Origin: an uncultured Deinococcales bacterium
GTDB taxonomy: Bacteria > Deinococcota > Deinococci > Deinococcales > Trueperaceae
Assembly (NCBI GenBank): GCA_937934635.1
Contig: CALGZD010000057.1
Span: 1-6,065 of the forward strand
Direction: 5' to 3'
DNA: 6,065 bases
A program made the translations under genes and the position numbers. Position 1 is the stretch's first letter; every line of letters starts with the position of its first letter. The notes beneath the pieces were generated by a model. The model was not told where the DNA came from. It did not search any database and saw only the letters and a list, made by a program, of their open reading frames with translations. This document shows, piece after piece, positions 1 to 4,690 of the stretch.

Positions 1-161
1 ACCGAACGGTAACTTATGTTTGCTAGTGCTTCTGGTAGCTCGAGCTCGTTTCCTAACGTTGTTCGACTATTGTCTAAACTACTGTCTAAACTATTGTCCG
101 AACATGCTGCAATCACTAGCATAGCTAGTAGTATGCAACCTATGATGATGATTCGTTTCAC
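1..161 (-). CDS. Lipoprotein, N-terminal part (cut by left edge of window)
   Basis: A minus-strand reading frame opens with GTG at 161-159 and stays open to the left edge, giving 53 codons. Residues 2-3 are Lys-Arg, residues 4-19 are an unbroken hydrophobic stretch (IIIIGCILLAMLVIAA), and Cys20 completes a lipobox Ile-Ala-Ala-Cys, so signal peptidase II processing and lipid anchoring at Cys20 are expected. The start is well fixed: an in-frame TAG lies two codons upstream (167-165), and an AAGGGG Shine-Dalgarno (171-176) sits 9 bases before the GTG. The next Met (codon 14) would destroy the signal peptide. After Cys20 comes a Ser/Asp/Asn linker encoded by three copies of a 12-base repeat, a typical flexible tether. 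The following residues (ELELPEALANISYRS) begin a mature domain that I cannot identify. Function is unknown; the lipoprotein call is solid, the rest lies outside the window. Confidence 0.8.
   Translation of the reverse strand, partial: MKRIIIIGCILLAMLVIAACSDNSLDSSLDNSRTTLGNELELPEALANISYRS
66..101. repeat. 12-bp tandem repeat, 3 imperfect copies, inside the lipoprotein linker
   Basis: Three successive units ACTATTGTCTAA, ACTACTGTCTAA and ACTATTGTCCGA run without gaps. The period is a multiple of three. On the minus strand they encode the post-lipobox linker (Asp-Asn/Ser-Ser-Leu repeated), so copy-number change would lengthen or shorten the tether by four residues without a frameshift. Confidence 0.85.
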
Positions 162-170
162 AGTCTACTG

Positions 171-176
171 CCCCTT
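171..176 (-). promoter_or_regulatory. Ribosome binding site of the lipoprotein gene
   Basis: The minus strand reads AAGGGG here, 9 bases before the GTG at 161. It decides the non-ATG start of the lipoprotein gene. Confidence 0.6.
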
Positions 177-185
177 AGATTGTTT

Positions 186-201
186 TAGCATCTTTATGCT
201 A
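186..201. other. Small stem-loop (TAGCAT-CTTT-ATGCTA)
   Basis: A perfect 6-bp inverted repeat with a 4-base loop. On the plus strand it is followed at once by TTTTT (202-206), the form of a weak intrinsic terminator, but no plus-strand gene is seen to need one. On the minus strand it lies in the leader about 25 bases before the lipoprotein GTG, where it could affect translation or mRNA stability. Its role is undecided. Confidence 0.4.
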
Positions 202-273
202 TTTTTAATATAGGAACAGCGACTACGCTTGCAGGTCAGTCTAGGATTAAGGTTTTGTGCTTTTGGTTCATTA

Positions 274-306
274 ACAATCCAAAAACAATCCAAAAACAAT
301 CCAAAA
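274..306. repeat. 11-bp tandem repeat, 3 perfect copies
   Basis: The unit ACAATCCAAAA occurs three times in a row with no mismatch (274-284, 285-295, 296-306). It sits in the gap between the ppa stop (337) and the lipoprotein start (161). The minus strand reads TTTTGGATTGT, so a ppa transcript would run into repeated T-rich tracts just past its stop codon. No hairpin precedes them, so this is not a clear intrinsic terminator. The rest of 162-336 shows no convincing promoter. Confidence 0.9.
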
Positions 307-336
307 AAACCTAAAACCTAGTGTGAATTAAAACAG

Positions 337-948
337 TTATCCACCATACTCATCAATATAATCTTCTATTGATGCCTTAATAACCTTGCTTGCGTGTTCA
401 CGGTCATAAACCTGCTCAATCGAAACATCAATTTCTTTGCCTTTAACCATTTTATAGGTTTCAAAGTAGTGAACAAGTCTGCCAACTAATTCGTCTGGCA
501 TATCACTGATGTCTTTTACATTTTGCCAAACATTATCATTTTCAAGGATGGCAATGATTTTATCATCGGCTTCACCATCATCGACCATCTGTAAGCCACC
601 CACTACACGAGCATTGAGCAAAATTTCTGATTTGTCTACAGGGCGTTCACTAATGACGCAAATATCGAGTGGGTCACCATCACCAATTTTAGATTTTGGC
701 GATAAGGCTTTGACGCGTTCACCACAATAGGTTCTCGGTATGAAGCCGTAAAGCGCAGGATTTTGTGAAGAGGTGCGTTGTGGACGGTCTACACGTAAGT
801 AGCCTGTCTTTTTGTCAATTTCGTATTTGACTAAGTCAAAAGGCGTGATTTCAATATAGGCATGAACAACATCTGGTGGGTTTGGACCAATTTCTAAACC
901 GTGCCAAGGATGTGGACGCCAACGGTAAAAAGCTGAGGGGAAAGACAT
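337..948 (-). CDS. ppa: Inorganic pyrophosphatase, family I (soluble)
   Basis: Cytoplasmic enzyme that hydrolyses pyrophosphate to two phosphates and so pulls biosynthetic reactions forward; it is metal-dependent, usually Mg2+. The 203 residues span the complete family I fold. The family signature is present as Asp90-Gly-Asp92-Pro-Leu-Asp95. Matching the E. coli enzyme by motif, the other active-site residues are also in place: Lys41 and Arg55, Tyr67 in [10 protein letters not shown], Asp123 and Asp128 with Lys130 in the [10 protein letters not shown] segment, and Tyr165-Lys166 in HYFETYK. The N-terminus ([15 protein letters not shown]) is longer than in E. coli and accounts for the extra length over its roughly 175 residues. 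The ATG at 948 is preceded by AGGAG (956-960) with a 7-base gap, which fixes the start. It stands alone, 190 bases past the SDR gene. Identity is near certain. Confidence 0.96.
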   Translation of the reverse strand: MSFPSAFYRWRPHPWHGLEIGPNPPDVVHAYIEITPFDLVKYEIDKKTGYLRVDRPQRTSSQNPALYGFIPRTYCGERVKALSPKSKIGDGDPLDICVISERPVDKSEILLNARVVGGLQMVDDGEADDKIIAILENDNVWQNVKDISDMPDELVGRLVHYFETYKMVKGKEIDVSIEQVYDREHASKVIKASIEDYIDEYGG

Positions 949-955
949 AGATGTA

Positions 956-960
956 CTCCT
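956..960 (-). promoter_or_regulatory. Ribosome binding site of ppa
   Basis: AGGAG on the minus strand, 7 bases before the ATG at 948-946. It supports this start. Confidence 0.75.
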
Positions 961-972
961 GTAGGGGATTCA

Positions 973-1079
973 TTGATTAGCAAATTAAACTAGCTGACTA
1001 TAAACTTCAGGACATAAGTTATTATTAGGATAGTCCTAGTGTTCTGAATAGGTGCTGATTGTGGCATATTGATTAGCAA
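973..1079. repeat. 11-bp direct repeat TTGATTAGCAA (973-983 and 1069-1079) in the ppa upstream region
   Basis: Two identical 11-base copies lie 96 bases apart in the 191-base gap between ppa and the SDR gene. Between them, 1026-1038 is a 13-base dyad (TAGGA-TAG-TCCTA). Their placement upstream of ppa fits a pair of regulator sites or the footprint of an old duplication, but the sequence does not say which. No confident promoter or terminator was found in 949-1139. Confidence 0.5.
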
Positions 1080-1139
1080 TACCTAAAGGGCATGTGTAAT
1101 TGAATAGCGTGTCGAGCTTGTGAATCTTGATTTGATGGT

Positions 1140-1853
1140 TTACAGATTCCAACCACCCGAAACTTCCAAGGTTATCCCTGTTACATAAGCAGCTTCTTCA
1201 GAGATCAGATAACGCATTGCCCCGACCATTTCGTCTAAGTACCCTAATCGTTTCATAGGTATTTCTTCAACAGGCTTGGTGATGCTGTTCTCGATCACCC
1301 CTGGGCTAATGACATTAACTGTTATGCCATGTTTAGCTTCAGTTTTAGCAAGTGCTTTGCTGTACAGGATTACCCCAGTTTTAGCGATGCCATAAGCAGC
1401 TATACTTGGTCGTGCCACGAGTTTTTCTGAGCCTGCATAGCCGATGTTTATGATGCGAGTGCCCTTTGGATTTTCTCTCATCAGCGGGATGGCAGTTTGG
1501 CAGGTGTAAAAGGTGCTGTGGAGATTGCTATCAAACATTTCGTGCCAGTCATTGAGACTGAAATCAGCTAGCGGTGCAAAAACGTAGTTCCCAACGTTAT
1601 TGATAAGCACGTCTAGACCACCAAGTTCAGCAAAGCTATCTTTTACTAGTTTTTCAGCTTCCTCTGCTTTGGTAATATCTGCCTGTTTGACAATTGCTTT
1701 TACCCCAAATGATTCAGCTTTTTTAGCTACCTCTTTCGCTTCTGTTTGACTATTTAGGTAGTGAACAACGACGTTATAGCCATCTTCTGCAAGTGCAAGT
1801 AAGAAAGCTTTGCCAATACCTTTTGCTGAGCCTGTAACAAGTGCTACTGCCAT
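1140..1853 (-). CDS. Short-chain dehydrogenase/reductase (SDR family, FabG-like)
   Basis: A 237-residue Rossmann-fold NAD(P)H oxidoreductase of the classical SDR type, probably cytoplasmic. In order: the cofactor-binding TGSAKGIG at 7-14, the adenine-pocket Asp59, NNVG at 85-88, the structural Asn110, the catalytic Tyr154 and Lys158 (YGIAK), Pro184-Gly185 after the sixth strand, and VSGGWNL at the C-terminus. His31-Tyr32 after strand 2, with no acidic residue there, leans towards NADP(H), by inference. The catalytic Ser position is odd: the usual Asn-x-Gly-Ser reads Asn136-Ile-Gly-Tyr139, and the spacing to Tyr154 is two residues longer than usual. The nearest Ser is 142. The substrate cannot be read from sequence; acyl-carrier ketoacids, pterins and sugars are all possible. 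The ATG at 1853 follows an in-frame TAG four codons upstream. No good Shine-Dalgarno is close to it, so translation may be modest. Confidence 0.9.
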   Translation of the reverse strand: MAVALVTGSAKGIGKAFLLALAEDGYNVVVHYLNSQTEAKEVAKKAESFGVKAIVKQADITKAEEAEKLVKDSFAELGGLDVLINNVGNYVFAPLADFSLNDWHEMFDSNLHSTFYTCQTAIPLMRENPKGTRIINIGYAGSEKLVARPSIAAYGIAKTGVILYSKALAKTEAKHGITVNVISPGVIENSITKPVEEIPMKRLGYLDEMVGAMRYLISEEAAYVTGITLEVSGGWNL

Positions 1854-1893
1854 ACATCTATGCTAACATCCCTAATTCAAAAAAAATCCCTTT

Positions 1894-1925
1894 AAAAAAA
1901 TTCCCCCCTTTGTTTGAAAGGGGGG
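1894..1925 (-). terminator. Probable intrinsic terminator of fba, formed by the palindromic element
   Basis: In the direction of fba transcription, the 9-bp GC-rich stem (1925-1917 with 1911-1903, loop of 5) is followed by AATTTTTTT (1902-1894), and a second T-run follows 10 bases later. This is the form of a Rho-independent terminator, 89 bases past the fba stop. It also ends about 40 bases before the SDR ATG, so that gene needs read-through or a very close promoter. Confidence 0.6.
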
Positions 1926-1937
1926 CTAGGGGGGATT
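1900..1937 (-). repeat. Interspersed palindromic element, copy B (minus orientation)
   Basis: On the minus strand this reads AATCCCCCCTAG followed by a 9-bp hairpin (stem CCCCCCTTT/AAAGGGGGG, loop CAAAC) and AAT. It matches the element at 1969-2004 base for base apart from a few C/T and G/A changes and a loop longer by two. The two copies face each other. Confidence 0.75.
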
Positions 1938-1968
1938 TTGCTTTTGATTTAAAAAACCTTAAAACCAG

Positions 1969-2004
1969 AATCTCCCCTAACCCCTCTTTAAAAAAGAGGG
2001 GGAT
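1969..2004 (+). repeat. Interspersed palindromic element, copy A (plus orientation)
   Basis: On the plus strand this reads AATCTCCCCTAA followed by a 9-bp hairpin (CCCCTCTTT at 1981-1989, loop AAA, AAAGAGGGG at 1993-2001) and GAT. It starts 10 bases past the fba stop codon. Its 5' segment can also pair with that of copy B, so the two together could fold into one long imperfect cruciform across 1900-2004. It looks like a REP/MITE-like family known as abundant in many bacterial genomes; family membership is inferred from form only. Confidence 0.7.
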
Positions 2005-2013
2005 GTAAAGCAG

Positions 2014-2934
2014 TTAAGCTTTATTTACAGAACCAAAAACATCTAAACGATCAGCCACAATTTGCTTCATAGCTTCTCTAGCGGGTCCTAAAATCTTTCT
2101 TGGGTCAAACTGCTTAGGATCATTTGTCAGTACTTCACGCACGATTGCAGTAAAGCTGAGACGTAAATCAGTATCAGTATTGATTTTAGCGATACCTTCA
2201 GTGACGGCTTTACGTACATCATCTTCGTGGATACCACTTGCATCTTTAAGTTCGCCGCCTGCTGCATTTAGACGCTCAACCATATCTGCTGGTACACCAC
2301 TTGCACCGTGCATGACGAGTGGGTGTGGCATAAGACTTGCGATTTCCTGAATGCGGTCATGGTGAATGAAGGGGCGACCTTTGCCTTTGTTTGCCCCGTG
2401 AGAAGTTCCGATGGCTACAGCTAAGTAGTCTGCTCCAGAGTTGGTCATAAAGCGCTCTGCTTCGTCTGCTTTCGTTAGAATAGCGTCTTCTTCAGCAACG
2501 ACGATGTGTTCTTCAACACCACCTAGACGACCAATTTCAGCTTCTACAGTTACACCCATTGCGTGAGCAGCTTCGACTACTCTAGCTGTTTCTTTGGTGT
2601 TTGTTTCTTCATCTTCGTGCGACTTGTCAATCATCACAGAGCTAAAGCCCCAACGGATGCATTGTAGGCAAGATTCATAGGATGAACCGTGATCTAGGTG
2701 AACGGCTACAGGTACTGAAGCTTGTTTTGCTTCGTGAATAACCATTTCAATAAGAGGTCTACCACCGTATTTAATCGCACCTTCTGAGAGACAGAGCAAG
2801 ACAGGGCTGCGTTTTTCTTCGGCAGCTTCAAGAATTGCCTGTGTGATTTCCATGTTGTTCGTATTGAATGCACCGACGCCGTAGTGGTTGGCTCGAGCCT
2901 TCGCTAAAATATCTAAACCAGTTTCTAATGCCAT
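2014..2934 (-). CDS. fba: Fructose-bisphosphate aldolase, class II
   Basis: Zinc-dependent cytoplasmic enzyme that splits fructose 1,6-bisphosphate into dihydroxyacetone phosphate and glyceraldehyde 3-phosphate, and joins them in gluconeogenesis. The 306 residues are the full length of the shorter (type B) class II enzymes. Visible active-site elements are HLDHG at 79-83 (Asp81 catalytic acid/base, His82 zinc ligand), EAEIGRLGG at 131-139, GTSHG with zinc ligand His179, the phosphate-binding VMHGASG with zinc ligand His209, and INTDTDLR starting at 251. Tagatose-bisphosphate aldolases (GatY/KbaY) share this fold, but those are usually shorter and sit with tagatose or galactitol genes, which are absent here. 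The ATG at 2934 has GAAAGG (2941-2946) 6 bases upstream. It stands alone, between a terminator upstream (3018-3045) and one downstream (1903-1925), so it is probably monocistronic. Confidence 0.94.
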   Translation of the reverse strand: MALETGLDILAKARANHYGVGAFNTNNMEITQAILEAAEEKRSPVLLCLSEGAIKYGGRPLIEMVIHEAKQASVPVAVHLDHGSSYESCLQCIRWGFSSVMIDKSHEDEETNTKETARVVEAAHAMGVTVEAEIGRLGGVEEHIVVAEEDAILTKADEAERFMTNSGADYLAVAIGTSHGANKGKGRPFIHHDRIQEIASLMPHPLVMHGASGVPADMVERLNAAGGELKDASGIHEDDVRKAVTEGIAKINTDTDLRLSFTAIVREVLTNDPKQFDPRKILGPAREAMKQIVADRLDVFGSVNKA

Positions 2935-2981
2935 AATATGCCTTTCATAAAATAATAATAGGTTTAATGTTTACTTCATCT

Positions 2982-3000
2982 TGTCACAAAACGTGTCACA
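2982..3000. promoter_or_regulatory. Tandem TGTCACA sites in the fba upstream region
   Basis: TGTCACA occurs at 2982-2988 and again at 2994-3000, a direct repeat with a 12-bp period (minus strand TGTGACA-N5-TGTGACA). It lies 48-66 bases before the fba ATG, where a promoter is expected. A TATTAT box lies nearer the start on the minus strand, but no -35 is well placed. This could be a double regulator site; the regulator is unknown. Confidence 0.35.
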
Positions 3001-3010
3001 GAGTTAGTAC

Positions 3011-3045
3011 AAAAGAAAAGCGTTCGGTACTCTTACCGAACGCTT
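3011..3045 (-). terminator. Intrinsic terminator of the ABC-transporter ATPase gene
   Basis: A perfect 12-bp inverted repeat, AAGCGTTCGGTA (3018-3029) and TACCGAACGCTT (3034-3045), with a 4-base loop. In minus-strand reading the stem is followed by TTCTTTT (3017-3011), a good U-tract. It begins 37 bases past the stop codon at 3083, so it ends the ABC gene and separates it from fba. The plus-strand side (GAGCGTTTT) is less U-rich, so bidirectional action is possible but not needed. Confidence 0.85.
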
Positions 3046-3082
3046 GAGCGTTTTAAAGTATATCTAAGTAATTCTTTAGCAC

Positions 3083-4195
3083 TTAAGAGTAGCGAATGTT
3101 GAGTTCATCGCCATCGATTGCAAAAGCTTGAACTTTTGAAGTATTAGCCACAAGTTCGATTTGATCGCCAGGACGTACAGCCACGAATGGTTCGATACGT
3201 GCAACAACGCTTTGATCACCCTCAACAGAAGAGATAACAATTGTTTCTGCACCTAAAGGCTCAACAACTTCAACTGTTGCACGGATGTGGTTGTCACCAG
3301 TGTCTTCAATATCTGTTTGACCACGAACACCTAAATCTTCTGGACGCACACCTAAAGAGACACGCTTACCATTGTAGCCACCTAGTTTTTGAACAAGTTC
3401 TGCGTCTGGTTTGATGTTAAAACTACCATCAGAGCCTTTAATAGCGCCGTCTTGAACAGTACCAACTACAAAGTTCATAGCAGGTGAGCCCATGAAGCCA
3501 CCTACGAATTTGTTAACAGGCTTTTCGTAGAGGTTGATTGGTGTATCTACTTGTTGCACCCAACCATCTTTCATAACTACGATACGAGTACCCATTGTCA
3601 TTGCTTCTACCTGATCGTGAGTAACATAAATTGTAGTTACACCAAGACGCTGGTGGAGTTTTGAGATAGAGGCGCGCATTTCTACACGGAGTTTTGCATC
3701 CAAGTTAGAAAGTGGCTCATCCATAAGGAATACTTTTGGTTCACGAACGATAGCACGACCCAGTGCAACACGCTGACGCTGACCACCAGAAAGCTCACGT
3801 GGACGGCGGTCAAGAAGCGTTTCTAACTGCAAAGTTTCTGCTGCTTCTTGTACACGGCGCTCGATTTCTGCTTTTGGTGTTTTACGAAGACGTAGACCAA
3901 AAGACATGTTTTGTTTCACATTCATGTGTGGATAAAGCGCATAGTTTTGGAAAACCATAGCAATATCACGATCTTTTGGTGGAACGTCATTTACAACTCT
4001 ATCGCCGATGCGCAAGGTGCCGTCTGAAATTTCTTCTAGACCAGCAACCATTCGTAGGGTGGTTGACTTACCACACCCTGATGGACCTACAAAGACGACA
4101 AATTCTTCGTCTTTAATGTGAAGATCGAAATCTTTCACGGCATGAAAACCATTTGGGTAACGTTTGTTTATTTTCTCAAACAAAACTTCGGCCAC
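3083..4195 (-). CDS. Sugar ABC transporter ATP-binding protein (MalK/MsmK/UgpC type)
   Basis: The ATP-hydrolysing subunit of a carbohydrate importer, working as a dimer on the inner face of the membrane. The ATPase domain (about 1-235) has Walker A GPSGCGKST at 37-45, Q-loop Gln83, signature LSGGQ at 135-139, Walker B with catalytic Glu160, D-loop SNLD at 163-166 and H-loop His193. Residues from about 236 to 370 form the MalK-type OB regulatory domain, with the hallmark LGVRPEDL at 281-288. The 370-residue length is typical. The start is GTG at 4195, fixed by a perfect AAGGAGG 8 bases upstream. No permease or binding-protein gene is adjacent, and a strong terminator follows. This suggests a shared ATPase that serves several sugar transporters encoded elsewhere, as MsmK does in streptococci; that role, and the choice among malK, msmK, msmX and ugpC, is inference. 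Confidence 0.94.
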   Translation of the reverse strand: MAEVLFEKINKRYPNGFHAVKDFDLHIKDEEFVVFVGPSGCGKSTTLRMVAGLEEISDGTLRIGDRVVNDVPPKDRDIAMVFQNYALYPHMNVKQNMSFGLRLRKTPKAEIERRVQEAAETLQLETLLDRRPRELSGGQRQRVALGRAIVREPKVFLMDEPLSNLDAKLRVEMRASISKLHQRLGVTTIYVTHDQVEAMTMGTRIVVMKDGWVQQVDTPINLYEKPVNKFVGGFMGSPAMNFVVGTVQDGAIKGSDGSFNIKPDAELVQKLGGYNGKRVSLGVRPEDLGVRGQTDIEDTGDNHIRATVEVVEPLGAETIVISSVEGDQSVVARIEPFVAVRPGDQIELVANTSKVQAFAIDGDELNIRYS

Positions 4196-4203
4196 AGCGT
4201 ATT

Positions 4204-4210
4204 CCTCCTT
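4204..4210 (-). promoter_or_regulatory. Perfect Shine-Dalgarno deciding the GTG start of the ABC ATPase gene
   Basis: AAGGAGG on the minus strand, 8 bases before the GTG at 4195-4193. It is the strongest ribosome binding site in the window, suggesting high translation and confirming the non-ATG start. Confidence 0.85.
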
Positions 4211-4347
4211 GAAGTAGATTCACAATAAAATAAAGTGCTTTTTAAATTTGAGCATCATGAGTTTTTTCTCAAGAATCTTAACTTCTAAAATTTGCTGATT
4301 AAACTGTAGCACACATTGTGAGGGAAATAAAGCGCAAAAATGCGTTC

Positions 4348-4374
4348 AAAAGCGGTTTAAAAGCAGTTTAAAAG
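4348..4374. repeat. 11-bp tandem repeat, about 2.5 copies
   Basis: AAAAGCGGTTT (4348-4358), AAAAGCAGTTT (4359-4369) and AAAAG (4370-4374) follow each other with an 11-bp period, about 150 bases upstream of the ABC ATPase start. The nearer gap segment 4211-4347 shows no confident promoter by eye. Confidence 0.6.
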
Positions 4375-4388
4375 CTAAGCAAATCAGG

Positions 4389-4422
4389 CATTATTGTGTA
4401 GTGTCGCAAGTACACAATAATG
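4389..4422. other. Perfect stem-loop 1 of the dxr-ABC gap
   Basis: Arms CATTATTGTGTA (4389-4400) and TACACAATAATG (4411-4422) match over 12 bp, with a 10-base loop GTGTCGCAAG. No U-tract follows on either strand, so it is not an intrinsic terminator. It lies about 200 bases upstream of the ABC ATPase start and could be an operator or part of a structured transcript. Confidence 0.6.
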
Positions 4423-4456
4423 AGTGCAAAATCAAGCTTACTCTCAGTTTAAGCTC

Positions 4457-4478
4457 GCATTAATGGCTAAATTAATGC
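4457..4478. other. Perfect stem-loop 2 of the dxr-ABC gap
   Basis: Arms GCATTAAT (4457-4464) and ATTAATGC (4471-4478) with a 6-base loop GGCTAA. It is AT-rich and weaker as RNA than its neighbours. Again no U-tract follows. Confidence 0.45.
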
Positions 4479-4545
4479 TTGGGCAGCAAAGCATTTATGA
4501 AAGAATTTTTACAGTTAACATCTTTAGATTTTAAAAGCAATTCCA

Positions 4546-4571
4546 CGATTAACTGCGACAGCAGTTAATCG
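4546..4571. other. Perfect stem-loop 3 of the dxr-ABC gap
   Basis: Arms CGATTAACTGC (4546-4556) and GCAGTTAATCG (4561-4571) pair over 11 bp, closed by a GACA tetraloop. It lies 105 bases past the dxr stop. In minus reading it is followed by TGGAATTGCTTTTAAAA, only a poor and distant U-run, so a role in ending the dxr transcript is possible but weak. Confidence 0.55.
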
Positions 4572-4640
4572 GCGAGCTTCGTAACGAGTAAGAATAAAGC
4601 CACTCAGTGTGTACAGTTATTTCGTAGAAACGCTGTAAGG

Positions 4641-4690
4641 TTTTGCTAGCTTTTACTAGTTTCTAATAGTTTCTACTAGTTTCTACATAG
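4641..4690. repeat. 10-bp degenerate tandem repeat across the dxr stop codon
   Basis: Five consecutive decamers read TTTTGCTAGC, TTTTACTAGT, TTCTAATAGT, TTCTACTAGT and TTCTACATAG. The minus-strand unit is roughly ACTAGTAGAA. The tract supplies the last codons and the TAG stop (4678-4676) of dxr and continues 35 bases past it. Confidence 0.7.

Noticed and set aside
186..206. Plus-strand intrinsic terminator
   Set aside because: The 6-bp AT-rich stem with T5 is weak and no plus-strand gene precedes it in the window, so it was kept only as an unassigned stem-loop.
16..213. Plus-strand 65-residue frame at the left edge
   Set aside because: It overlaps antisense to the lipoprotein start, which has a signal peptide, lipobox and ribosome site. 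The plus frame is low-complexity Ser/Leu-rich because it reads the complement of the linker repeat.
509..730. Plus-strand frame inside ppa
   Set aside because: Antisense shadow of a highly conserved enzyme; no ribosome site or recognisable domain.
3763..3960. Plus-strand frame inside the ABC ATPase gene
   Set aside because: Shadow across the Walker and signature region of the real gene; no recognisable motif.
4380..4580. CRISPR-like array from the repeated stem-loops
   Set aside because: The three inverted repeats differ in sequence and have no constant direct repeat or spacer length.
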